10,272 nucleotides of DNA from Methanobacteriota archaeon (GCA_005878325.1 VBMR01000071.1:1-10272), one strand, 5' to 3'. Numbered from the stretch's first letter, positions 1 to 6,443 are shown. Notes: a model not told the origin generated them from the letters alone. Numbers and translations are program-made.

Positions 1-718
1 CGACAAGAAGAACCTGGAGATGCTCGACTCGGAACTCACGCGGCTGGGTCGGAAGGATTTGTCCGCGCCACTCGCGAAGGTGATCCGGCTCTCCGGGGAT
101 GCGTCGATCCTAAAGGACGCCGAGAAAGTTCTCGGCGGCACCGCGAAGGAGGGACTCGCGTATTTGCAGGATCTCGCAGTCCTCCTCGACGGGTACGGGA
201 TCTCGCGGTCCGACTATGAGTTTGACATGGGCGTCGTCCGCGGACTCGACTACTACACCGGGATGGTGTTCGAGATCGATTCCCCCAACCTGGGGGCCGA
301 GAAGCAGGTCGGGGGCGGAGGGGCCTACAACCTCGCGGAGGTCTTCGGCGGCGAACCGGTCCCGCAGACGGGTTTCGCCCTGGGCCTCGATCGCCTCGTC
401 ATGGCCGCGGAGGCCGAAGGGACGATCGAACCGCCCCGGCCCCTCGATGCATACGTGGTGCCGATCGGCGACGGCGCCCGCGGGAAGGCGATCCAAGTCC
501 TCACGTCTCTGCGGTCCGCGGGCCTGTCCGCGGACATCGACCTCGTCGGCCGAGGTCCGTCGAAGAACCTCGATTATGCGAACGCGATGGGCGCTCGGTT
601 CGCCGTCCTCCTGGGGGAGCGGGAGCTCCGGATGGAGCGGGCGACGATCCGGGAGATGGAGAGCGGTGTGCAGCGCGAGGTCTCCTTGTCCGATCTCGTC
701 GACGAGATCCGACACTGA
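1..718 (+). CDS. hisS: Histidyl-tRNA synthetase, C-terminal part (5' end outside window)
   Basis: Charges tRNA-His with histidine in the cytoplasm (class II synthetase). The open frame runs in from before the window (first full codon at base 2), so only about 238 of the usual ~420 residues are visible. Seen: the histidine-binding motif 'VVRGLDYYTGMVFEI' (about bases 233-277), the second His motif as 'GGGGAYNLAEVFGG', then class II motif 3 'TGFALGLDRL', followed by the anticodon-binding alpha/beta domain ('YVVPIGDGARGKA', 'KNLDYANAMGARFAVLLGE'). In bacterial enzymes the second motif normally reads GGRYD; the Arg-to-Ala form with 'LA.LFGG' is, from memory, the form of archaeal HisRS, so it is a lineage mark and not a defect. 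It ends at TGA 716-718. A perfect short hairpin and a truncated methyltransferase follow directly. Identification is very secure. Confidence 0.96.
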   Translation, partial: DKKNLEMLDSELTRLGRKDLSAPLAKVIRLSGDASILKDAEKVLGGTAKEGLAYLQDLAVLLDGYGISRSDYEFDMGVVRGLDYYTGMVFEIDSPNLGAEKQVGGGGAYNLAEVFGGEPVPQTGFALGLDRLVMAAEAEGTIEPPRPLDAYVVPIGDGARGKAIQVLTSLRSAGLSADIDLVGRGPSKNLDYANAMGARFAVLLGERELRMERATIREMESGVQREVSLSDLVDEIRH

Positions 719-1415
719 CCCGCATCCTGCGGGCGTTGCACTGGGCCAACGAGTCCTCGACGTCGGATGCGGAACCGGGGTCGTCGCAATCACCGCCCGA
801 CGCGCGGGGGCCAAGGTCACGGCCCTCGACTTCACGCCGGAGCTGCTCGCCCACGCGAAGGAGAACGCCGCGATCGCGGGCCTCGATGACATCGAGTGGA
901 AGGAGGGCGACGTGGAGGACCTCCCCTTCAAGGACGGGGCCTTCGACATCGTCGTGAGCCAGTTCGGGGCCATGTTCGCGCCGCGGCCGGAGGTCGCGAC
1001 GAAGGAGATGCTCAGAGTGCTCCGACCCGGAGGCACACTCGCGTTCGCTTCGTGGCCTCCCGAGAGCCTGAACGGTCGCCTGTTCGCCGTCGTCAGCAAG
1101 TACCTCCCGCCCCCGGCCGGGGTGCCACCCCCGAACCGGTGGGGCGAACCTGCCGTCGTCGAGCAATTGCTCGGTCGCGCGGTGCGCGATCTCCACTTCG
1201 AACGAGGCCAGATTAACTTCCCCGCGCTGAGCGTGCAGCACTATCGAACGGGGAACGAGAAGGCAGGGCCGATGGTGCGAATCGTTCAAGCGCTTGAGAA
1301 AGAGCCCGCGAAGCTCGTCGGACTCCGCACCGAATACGATGGGGTCGCGTCCAGCTTCTTCCGAGAAAACGCAATCGTCGGAGAGTATCTGTTGACGAGG
1401 GCCGTGAAGGCGTGA
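666..1415 (+). CDS. Class I SAM-dependent methyltransferase, N-terminally truncated
   Basis: Seen: motif I 'RVLDVGCGTGVVAITA' (from about base 750), the acidic post-I position in 'VTALDF', 'GAFDIVVSQFGAMFAPRPE', and 'MLRVLRPGGTLAFASWPPE', i.e. a UbiE/type-11-like Rossmann methyltransferase, then a C-terminal region ending 'YLLTRAVKA'. Substrate unknown. Relatives as I recall them are about 270 residues with 35-50 residues before motif I ('W...A..Y' helix region). Here recognisable homology starts around 741, only about 22 bases after the hisS stop. There is no ATG, GTG or TTG in frame between the hisS stop and motif I; the nearest standard start is GTG 666, inside hisS, and residues encoded from 666 to about 740 look like an out-of-frame shadow of hisS. 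CTG 741 is another possibility. The coordinates use GTG 666 as the nearest standard start. It may be a pseudogene, a truncated but folded enzyme, or an assembly deletion. Confidence 0.72.
   Translation: MCSARSPCPISSTRSDTDPHPAGVALGQRVLDVGCGTGVVAITARRAGAKVTALDFTPELLAHAKENAAIAGLDDIEWKEGDVEDLPFKDGAFDIVVSQFGAMFAPRPEVATKEMLRVLRPGGTLAFASWPPESLNGRLFAVVSKYLPPPAGVPPPNRWGEPAVVEQLLGRAVRDLHFERGQINFPALSVQHYRTGNEKAGPMVRIVQALEKEPAKLVGLRTEYDGVASSFFRENAIVGEYLLTRAVKA
719..733 (+). other. Perfect short hairpin just after the hisS stop
   Basis: CCCGCA (719-724) and TGCGGG (728-733) are perfect complements around a 3-base loop. It begins one base after the hisS TGA. There is no T-run behind it, so it is not a typical archaeal terminator. 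It sits exactly at the point where the methyltransferase appears to have lost its N-terminus, so it could mark a deletion junction. Confidence 0.4.
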
Positions 1416-1439
1416 GGTCGGACCGCCGGCATACCGCCG

Positions 1440-2072
1440 TTAGCCCATCGCTTGAATCCGTCCGACCCAGGCCGCGAGCCGCGGGAATTCTTTCGGGACC
1501 TTCTCGCCCGCGGTGAGCAGGGGCGACAGGGAGCCGTACACGCCAAAGTCCGCGAGACTCGGTGTTCCGAGGATCCAATCGCGGCCGTCCAGCATGGCCT
1601 CGACCATGGCGAGGTGCTTGTCCATGTCCTGTCGGAACTCTTCGCGGCGCATCTCGAGGACGTGCCAGGGCCCGCGGGCGCGGGTCTGCATCTCCTCGAA
1701 GACCCACCGCTCCTCTTCTGTCTTCAGGACCGGGGGAATCTTCGTGACCACGTAGCGCCACACCCGTTCCTCGAGGACCTGATGCCCCCAGTGCTCCAGG
1801 GCGACCGCGAGTCCCTTCTGCCCGTCCGGGTACAGGGTGGGCCGCGGCCTCTCCTTCTCCAGGAACTCGGGGATGTCGTGCCACAGGACCGGGCGGCCGG
1901 CCCAGACCAGCGTGGGCACGTAGTCTTGGCCCGTCGCCTTGATCAATTCCTGCTTGTCGTGATACGGCACGTCGCGCGTGTCGAAGTCGACCCCTTTGAA
2001 GGCGAGCATGCGGTCCGCGGATACGCAGTAGTGGCTGATCGGCATCGAATACAGGAGGGGGCGGGCGGCCAT
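1440..2072 (-). CDS. Glutathione S-transferase-like protein
   Basis: A 210-residue soluble protein with the two-domain GST layout. Residues 1-75 form a thioredoxin-like domain: 'LLYSMPISHYCVSADRML' with a single Cys16 in the active-site region, and the cis-proline element 'YVPTL' (Pro53). Residues 85-210 are helical, with the GST N-capping box 'SLADFGVYG' (172-180) after 'LDGRDWILGT'. GSTs bind glutathione or another thiol and are used in detoxification, dehalogenation or isomerisation; the substrate here cannot be read. Cys rather than Ser/Tyr near the start fits omega/beta-like or thiol-exchange members, but this is inference. Start ATG 2072 has no strong ribosome-binding site. The gene is convergent with the methyltransferase (24-bp gap) and divergent from the gene at 2202. 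GST-fold proteins are uncommon in archaea, so acquisition from bacteria is plausible. Confidence 0.82.
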   Translation of the reverse strand: MAARPLLYSMPISHYCVSADRMLAFKGVDFDTRDVPYHDKQELIKATGQDYVPTLVWAGRPVLWHDIPEFLEKERPRPTLYPDGQKGLAVALEHWGHQVLEERVWRYVVTKIPPVLKTEEERWVFEEMQTRARGPWHVLEMRREEFRQDMDKHLAMVEAMLDGRDWILGTPSLADFGVYGSLSPLLTAGEKVPKEFPRLAAWVGRIQAMG

Positions 2073-2201
2073 GGGACCGGTACATGCCGCGAGCGGCTTT
2101 GAGCCTGTCGCGGGCCCCGAAGGACTCGTTACTCAACTCCGGTTGACCAAACGCTATTGACCCCCTTTCACCCGTGAGTCGGGTCGAGGAGTGGCAGAGA
2201 A

Positions 2202-2720
2202 ATGGGTTTCCTAGCTGGGTTGATTCCTGCGGCGGCCGCCTTGTTGGCCCTGCCGTTTGGCGCACGAAGTCGAGACGACGAGACGAACATTCGGGCGGTC
2301 TACTTGTTTCACCGAAACGGCGATCCGCTCGCGACGGTCGCCTCGGATGTCGCCCTTCCGCTCGAGCCCAGTCAGCTGGAACCGGTCCTCGGCGCGGTCC
2401 GGGGCTTCGTCGAAGCGGACGAGGTTTCGAGCCGCCTGTTTCAGCCGACGAGCGAGCGGTTCGGCGAGGAGATCCTCGTCGGAATCCGCGGGCGTTTCGT
2501 GAGCGCGTGTGTCGTGTTCCACGGGCGCGCCGACGGAATACTTCGACGCGACCTGGTTCGATTCATCCGCGAGTTCGAAGATAGGAACGAGGGGCGCCTC
2601 GGGACCTGGGAAGAGGCGACCAATCTTGCGGGAGAGGCTTCATTGGCAATGGTCGGCTTGATGGATGCCCGGAGCCCCTCGGTGCCAGCCGCGACGGACT
2701 TCGTAATGGCCACGAACTGA
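2202..2720 (+). CDS. Membrane-anchored small protein, possible longin/roadblock-like domain
   Basis: A 172-residue protein of unknown function. Residues 2-20 form one hydrophobic segment ('FLAGLIPAAAALLALPFGA') followed by a charged stretch, so it is an N-terminal membrane anchor or uncleaved signal. The soluble part reads as beta-strand 'IRAVYLFHRNGDPLATVA' (30-47), helix 'PSQLEPVLGAVRGFVEAD', strand 'EEILVGIRGRFVSACVVFHG' (89-108), and helix 'LRRDLVRFIREFEDRN'. This strand-helix-strand-strand-helix pattern resembles longin/roadblock (profilin-like) domains that serve as partners of small GTPases or sensors in archaea; this is fold-level inference only. The start ATG 2202 follows purine-rich GTCGAGGAG, a weak Shine-Dalgarno. 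The 129-bp upstream gap is shared with the divergent GST gene. Confidence 0.68.
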   Translation: MGFLAGLIPAAAALLALPFGARSRDDETNIRAVYLFHRNGDPLATVASDVALPLEPSQLEPVLGAVRGFVEADEVSSRLFQPTSERFGEEILVGIRGRFVSACVVFHGRADGILRRDLVRFIREFEDRNEGRLGTWEEATNLAGEASLAMVGLMDARSPSVPAATDFVMATN

Positions 2721-2751
2721 CGATCCGCCGTGTGGCTTTGGCGTCAATCGA

Positions 2752-3546
2752 CTAAGCTGATACGGTCCGCCGGAACATGATGGTCGTCGCAGAGAGGGTG
2801 ACGAATCCGACACCGGCGATGATCAGGAAAGCGAAGCCCACAACGGGCCAATTGAGGCCCGGCGTGATGATCAGCCCGTGGAGCCCGTCGGCGATGTAAG
2901 TGATCGGGTTCCAGACCGCGATTGCCGGGACGTAGCCCTGCAGGAGGGCCTTCGGCATGACGGCGGTGGAGAGAAACAGGAGTGGGAACGTCGTGAGGAG
3001 CGAGATCATCAGTGTCGATTCGGAGTTCCGCGTGGTGAGGGCGATGAACGTCGAAATGCCAGACCAGGCGATGCCGAACCCGAGGGCAATCGCGAAGAGC
3101 AGGGCCAGGCCGACGATTCCGGTCGCGATGCTCACGCCAAGAATGAACGCGAGCACGAGGATGACGGAGGTCTGAAGGAGGATCCGAGCGCCGTCGCTCA
3201 ACAGTTTCCCGAGAAGGATCGAGGAACGGTGAATAGGGGCGACCTTCAACTTGTCCAAGAAGCCGGATTCCATGTCCGTCACGAAACCCACTCCCGACTG
3301 CATCGCGGAAGCCAGGACCGTCTGAATGATCACCGCCCCGCTGAAAAACGTGAGGTAGGAGTCGGTGCCCGTGCTCTCTTTGAAACCCTGAATGTTTGCG
3401 ACGCTGGCAAAGGCAGCGGTGAAAAGGACGAACCAGACGACCGGCTGGACCAGTGAGAAGAAGAGGAACGGCGGCCGCCGCAAGGTCTTCTTGATCCATC
3501 GGCCCGCGATGCTCCGGACCTCGCCCACGAATTCCCCCGCGCTCAT
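2752..3546 (-). CDS. ABC-2 type transporter permease
   Basis: A 264-residue integral membrane subunit of an ABC-2 exporter. Six hydrophobic segments are visible at roughly 27-46, 67-87, 120-140, 146-172, 178-198 and 235-255. The family motif lies between TM2 and TM3: 'DMESGFLDKLKVAPIHRSS' (91-109), typical of DrrB/NodJ-like permeases, and 'WNPITYIADGLHGLI' (212-226) precedes the last TM. It should pair as a dimer with the ATPase encoded just upstream to export a hydrophobic compound, lipid or polysaccharide; the cargo is not evident. The open frame continues upstream of the chosen start, but ATG 3546 gives the standard N-terminus and overlaps the ATPase stop by one base (TAATG), a usual sign of coupled translation. 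Confident on family, not on substrate. Confidence 0.93.
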   Translation of the reverse strand: MSAGEFVGEVRSIAGRWIKKTLRRPPFLFFSLVQPVVWFVLFTAAFASVANIQGFKESTGTDSYLTFFSGAVIIQTVLASAMQSGVGFVTDMESGFLDKLKVAPIHRSSILLGKLLSDGARILLQTSVILVLAFILGVSIATGIVGLALLFAIALGFGIAWSGISTFIALTTRNSESTLMISLLTTFPLLFLSTAVMPKALLQGYVPAIAVWNPITYIADGLHGLIITPGLNWPVVGFAFLIIAGVGFVTLSATTIMFRRTVSA

Positions 3547-4631
3547 TACATCGGCCTCCGACGGCGAGCACCCCAGGGAGTGCGTCGCTGCGGCGTGACT
3601 TCCTCCGCGCGCATCTTGCGGCCCGTGTACTTCATGAACACGTCGTCCAGGGTCGGATGTGTCAGGGTGAGCTCGGCGATGTCGAGATGCCCGTCGTTCA
3701 GGGCGAGGACGATCTGTGGGACCAAGGCGGGCGCATCCCGCGCGTAAATCGCAATGCCGCCTTCCACTTCCTGGATCTCCGAGATCCCATCGATCCGGGC
3801 GAGCGCGGCCTTCGCCGCGTCGCGGGGATTGGCACCCCCGTTCTCCTTGAACGAAAGGGTGACGACGTCCGCGCCGATCGAGCCCTTGAGGGAGGCCGGC
3901 GTGCCTTCCGCCATGATGTGGCCGTGATCGATAATACAAAGCCGGTCGGCAAGCCGATCCGCTTCTTCCATGTACTGGGTCGTGAGGAAGATCGTCATCC
4001 CTCGCTCGTTGAGCCGCCGGATGTACTCCCACACCGCGGAGCGGTTCTGGGGATCGAGTCCCGTCGTCGGCTCATCGAGGAACAGGACCTTCGGGCGCGG
4101 GATGAGGGCCATGGAGAGGTCGAGGCGCTTCCGCATTCCGCCGGAGTAGGTGCCGGCGCGGCGGTCCGCTGCGTCCTCCAAATCGATCGCCTTCAGCAGC
4201 TCGGCAATCCGGCTCTCCGCCTCCGCCCTCGGGACGTGGTAGAGGGCGCATTGGAGTCGCAGGTTCTCGCGGCCCGTGAGTTCGTCGTCGATCCCGACTT
4301 CCTGGGCCGCGTACCCGATGATCTTTCGAATGGCCGCAGGTTCCTTATCCACATCGATCCCATCCACGATCACACTTCCCGACGTCTTCCGGATGAGGGT
4401 TGTGATCACCTTGATCGTGGTGGTCTTCCCTGCTCCGTTGGGACCGAGGAATCCGAAGATTTCCCCACGCCGGACCTCGAACGAAATGCCGTCCACCGCC
4501 CGGATGTTGGGGTCGTAGACCTTGACCAGGTCCTGGACGCGGATAATTGAGTCGCCCTGCGTCGTCACACTCGAAACCGCGACCGATACGCTCCGAGACT
4601 TCGAGACGCCGGTCGTGGCTAGGGCGGTCAT
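3546..4631 (-). CDS. ABC transporter ATPase, DrrA type
   Basis: A 361-residue ATPase that drives the ABC-2 permease. Motifs in order: Walker A 'GPNGAGKTT' (63-71), Q-loop Gln110 in 'IGYAAQEVGID', signature 'YSGGMRKRL' (162-170), Walker B 'KVLFLDEPT' (181-189), D-loop 'GLDP', then the switch region 'LTTQYMEEAD' in which the usual His is Gln219, as is common in DrrA-like proteins. The C-terminal ~110 residues ('LTLTHPTLDDVFMKYTGRK') are the DrrA regulatory extension. Start: ATG 4631 is preferred to the in-frame TTG 4643, because a TATA-like element (CTTAAATCC) is centred 26 bp upstream of this ATG, as expected for a leaderless archaeal mRNA. GTG 4568 is an alternative that would remove a low-complexity N-terminal stretch. 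The ATG overlaps the stop of the preceding VOC gene (ATGA). Confidence 0.95.
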   Translation of the reverse strand: MTALATTGVSKSRSVSVAVSSVTTQGDSIIRVQDLVKVYDPNIRAVDGISFEVRRGEIFGFLGPNGAGKTTTIKVITTLIRKTSGSVIVDGIDVDKEPAAIRKIIGYAAQEVGIDDELTGRENLRLQCALYHVPRAEAESRIAELLKAIDLEDAADRRAGTYSGGMRKRLDLSMALIPRPKVLFLDEPTTGLDPQNRSAVWEYIRRLNERGMTIFLTTQYMEEADRLADRLCIIDHGHIMAEGTPASLKGSIGADVVTLSFKENGGANPRDAAKAALARIDGISEIQEVEGGIAIYARDAPALVPQIVLALNDGHLDIAELTLTHPTLDDVFMKYTGRKMRAEEVTPQRRTPWGARRRRPM

Positions 4632-4993
4632 GCCGCTCCCCAAAGGTTGGTTGGATTTAAGGGAGCCGGGTTCCTCCTCGCGCGAGAGCCCCCCGGTCCT
4701 GAGATGATGTCATTCCGAAACCGATGGCCGGCCTGTTTCAGCTTCGCGACCCGTTCGGCGAGGTGATCAACGTCCAGGACGACGCGATTCCACCCGCCCG
4801 GCTCCGGGCGACGCCCATCCGGCATCGGGCGGGCGCCGGAACTCTCCGGTCCACTCAGCAAGAGCCGAAGATCGCCCAGTACGACGCTGGCAAAGGCGGG
4901 ACGCGCGTCTTGTTGGACTTTGAATCCAAGGTTCTCCGTGTAGAAGGCAATCGAGCGCGTCACATCCTTGACGAGATACCGAAATGAATTCAT
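4628..4993 (-). CDS. Glyoxalase/VOC-superfamily protein with altered C-terminus
   Basis: A 121-residue single-domain protein of the vicinal-oxygen-chelate fold, whose members act as metal-dependent isomerases, dioxygenases or drug-binding resistance proteins. Seen: first module 'FRYLVKDVTRSIAFYTENLG' (4-23), 'LRLLLSGPESSGARPMPDG', and second module 'WNRVVLDVDHLAERVAKLKQ' (68-87), ending 'FRNDIISGPGG' (92-102). Close relatives as I recall them continue with a strand of the type 'RQILLEDPSGNPVELF', which carries the last metal-ligand Glu. Here it is replaced by 'SRARRNPAPLNP...', which is encoded over the promoter of the ABC genes, so the last strand and ligand seem lost. Start: ATG 4993 matches the family N-terminus and lies ~50 bp after a TATA-like box; ATG 5044 falls inside that box. 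Its place next to an exporter hints at a resistance role, by inference. Confidence 0.82.
   Translation of the reverse strand: MNSFRYLVKDVTRSIAFYTENLGFKVQQDARPAFASVVLGDLRLLLSGPESSGARPMPDGRRPEPGGWNRVVLDVDHLAERVAKLKQAGHRFRNDIISGPGGSRARRNPAPLNPTNLWGAA
4653..4661 (-). promoter_or_regulatory. TATA box for the ABC exporter genes, inside the VOC gene
   Basis: On the minus strand the sequence is CCTTAAATC. Its centre is about 26 bases from ATG 4631, so transcription would begin at or next to the start codon (leaderless). The element lies in the 3' end of the VOC coding frame, allowing the ABC pair to be transcribed separately from the upstream gene. Confidence 0.55.
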
Positions 4994-5040
4994 GCGGTCC
5001 AACCCCCGATTTGGCCCGAGTGCCTTCGAGACAACCGGGC

Positions 5041-5049
5041 TCATAAAGG
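5041..5049 (-). promoter_or_regulatory. TATA-like box for the VOC gene
   Basis: CCTTTATGA on the minus strand, centred about 52 bases from ATG 4993, predicting a leader of roughly 25 bases. A GGGGGTT stretch at 5001-5007 could act as a weak ribosome-binding site. This argues against the longer reading that starts at ATG 5044, which is within the box. Confidence 0.4.
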
Positions 5050-5142
5050 TGTCGCCGCTTCGCCGTGGTCCCGTGCCATGATTGAACGGCCGACCTGGAC
5101 GCGTTCAAGTAGCCCGAAGAGCATGAGACGCGGGACGGTCCG

Positions 5143-5700
5143 ATGAAGGCGCGATTCCGGTTCGCCATTGCCATCGCAGTGGCACTAGCCATCGTGGGCG
5201 CGGCATTCGCGGTGAGCAATCTTCCGCCTCGGCCGTCTTCGACGACCGGTCCGCCACCCGCGCCGAAACCTTCCGCATGTCCTCGTTCCGTTGGTCTTTG
5301 CAGCGTACGGAACGTCACCCGTGTCGTGGACGGCGACACGCTCGACGTCGAACCGAATCTCATGATCCGTCTCGTCTTGGTCAACGCACCCGAACTCAAT
5401 GCCGCAGGAGGGCCGGAGGCCAAGGACTACCTGGTCTCCTTGTGTCTCGGGACGCGAGCCTTGGTCGACGAGGACGACAATCAGATTGGCCGCGATCCCT
5501 ACGGCCGGGTCTTGGCCGTCGTCACCTGCGACGGGACGAATGCGAACGCGGACATGATCTCGTCCGGCCTTGCGAAGACCTACTACATGTTCTGTTCCCT
5601 GAACTGCCCGGACATCCCCTACCGACGGTTCCGGGTTCTCCCGCCGGATCCTCACCACTTCGACATCGATGGGGACGGCGTCGGGTGCGAAACCGGGTAG
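5143..5700 (+). CDS. Secreted or membrane-anchored thermonuclease (SNase family) with Excalibur-like tail
   Basis: A 185-residue nuclease. Residues 6-24 ('RFAIAIAVALAIVGAAFAV') are a signal peptide or anchor, followed by a Pro/Ser/Thr-rich linker (27-45). The SNase domain (53-150) keeps the known catalytic and calcium residues: 'VVDGDTLDV' (Asp63, Asp65), Arg76 in 'IRLVLV', Glu84 in 'NAPELN', and Arg122 in 'DPYGRVLAVV'. The C-terminus carries 'DIDGDGVGCET' (174-184), matching the Excalibur calcium-binding signature (DxDxDGxxCE) seen in extracellular bacterial proteins. Seven cysteines after the signal suggest disulfides outside the cell. Expected role: calcium-dependent cleavage of extracellular DNA/RNA for nutrients or defence. 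Start ATG 5143 has only a weak upstream ribosome-binding site. The gene diverges from the VOC gene (149-bp gap). The catalytic set is intact, so activity is likely. Confidence 0.93.
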   Translation: MKARFRFAIAIAVALAIVGAAFAVSNLPPRPSSTTGPPPAPKPSACPRSVGLCSVRNVTRVVDGDTLDVEPNLMIRLVLVNAPELNAAGGPEAKDYLVSLCLGTRALVDEDDNQIGRDPYGRVLAVVTCDGTNANADMISSGLAKTYYMFCSLNCPDIPYRRFRVLPPDPHHFDIDGDGVGCETG

Positions 5701-5732
5701 TTACCCGCCGCGTTCGTTCGCCGTTTGAGGCC

Positions 5733-5753
5733 TAGTGGCTCGCGCCGCCACTA
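5733..5753. terminator. Inverted repeat between converging genes
   Basis: TAGTGGC (5733-5739) and GCCACTA (5747-5753) are perfect complements with a 7-base loop. The repeat lies between the ends of the nuclease gene and the six-TM gene, and includes the TAG stop of the latter. It has no flanking T-run. A role in ending transcription or protecting the 3' ends is plausible but unproven. Confidence 0.4.
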
Positions 5754-6428
5754 TGGAGCCTTTGACAGGCGGTAGACCTTCCATCCCAAGAGAATCGGGA
5801 GGATGATGAAGACCGGAACGACGAGGAGCGCGGCCATGAGAGAGGTGACCCCAAAGATGAAACCACCGATGAACGCAAGCGCCCCGAACAACATGGTCAA
5901 CCCGCCAATCGCTTTGCCAAAGCCCGGGGCCCGGATCATCGCCACTCCGAGGACGACGAACCCCGTCGACAGGAGGAGTACCGCGGAGGTGTCCAACTGA
6001 TTGAACATTCCCTGAGTCGCTTGCCAGATGAGGGCGAGCGTGGCCTGGTCCGCCGGGGTCGCCCCGGGAGCATGATAGAGCTTCGAGATCGGGTCGAAGG
6101 CGACCTGCGTGGTCGTTTCGGTGAAAATCACCGCGAGACTGAGGATGGACAGGACGGTCCCCCACAGGGCGGGCGCGGGGCTCGTGTCCCGAAGAGCCCG
6201 ATACAGAGCAAGGAATAGGGCAAGGACTAGGACGTTGGACACGAAGTTGACGAAGTTCCCTGCCGCGATGGTCGTTCGGACGGTCGGGAACCTCGCGACC
6301 AAGCCGGCGGGATCCGAAGGGGCCGGGGGGACGAAGCCGAAAAGGATGACGGGGACGAAAAGGAAGACGATGCCGCCCAGCATTCCCGCTAAACCGCCCC
6401 ATCGCAGAATGCTCTTCTCATCGCCCAT
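5751..6428 (-). CDS. Six-TM membrane protein of unknown function (possibly DUF4386-like)
   Basis: A 225-residue integral membrane protein. Hydrophobic segments lie at about 12-33, 54-77, 89-105, 146-165, 172-195 and 199-217, with the longest loop (106-145) between TM3 and TM4. The N-terminal 'RWGGLAGMLGGIVFLFVPVI' and the paired 'LYRALRDTSPAPALWG' loop recall DUF4386-type proteins, but I cannot confirm the family. No catalytic motif is visible and no function is proposed. Start ATG 6428 is fixed by a strong Shine-Dalgarno (GGGAGGAG, 9 bases upstream). It follows the tRNA-Asp gene on the same strand, with a 157-bp gap that probably holds its own promoter, and converges on the nuclease gene. 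Confidence 0.75.
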   Translation of the reverse strand: MGDEKSILRWGGLAGMLGGIVFLFVPVILFGFVPPAPSDPAGLVARFPTVRTTIAAGNFVNFVSNVLVLALFLALYRALRDTSPAPALWGTVLSILSLAVIFTETTTQVAFDPISKLYHAPGATPADQATLALIWQATQGMFNQLDTSAVLLLSTGFVVLGVAMIRAPGFGKAIGGLTMLFGALAFIGGFIFGVTSLMAALLVVPVFIILPILLGWKVYRLSKAP

Positions 6429-6435
6429 TGTGCCT

Positions 6436-6443
6436 CTCCTCCC
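6436..6443 (-). promoter_or_regulatory. Strong ribosome-binding site of the six-TM gene
   Basis: GGGAGGAG on the minus strand, ending 7 to 9 bases before ATG 6428. It is the clearest Shine-Dalgarno sequence in the window and fixes this start. An A/T-rich CGAAATAAGG at 6505-6514 could be the matching TATA box, giving a leader of about 55 bases. Confidence 0.6.

Noticed and set aside
301..345. HisRS motif with Ala in place of the usual Arg as a sign of a defective enzyme
   Set aside because: From memory, the GGGAY-type motif is usual in archaeal HisRS, and the remaining motifs are intact.
216..740. Extension of the methyltransferase frame upstream through hisS
   Set aside because: The translated stretch is Arg/Ser/Trp-rich low complexity and overlaps a secure hisS, so it is a frame shadow; the first methyltransferase-like residues come after about 741.
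3657..4550. Open frame of 297 codons on the plus strand opposite the ABC ATPase
   Set aside because: Antisense shadow of a gene with every ABC motif; no recognisable domain.
4631..4643. TTG 4643 as start of the ABC ATPase
   Set aside because: ATG 4631 is a better start codon and sits 26 bases from a TATA centre, as a leaderless start would; the TTG would lie upstream of the predicted transcription start.
4994..5044. ATG 5044 as start of the VOC gene
   Set aside because: It lies inside the TATA-like CTTTATGA and adds 17 residues absent from the family; ATG 4993 gives the family N-terminus.
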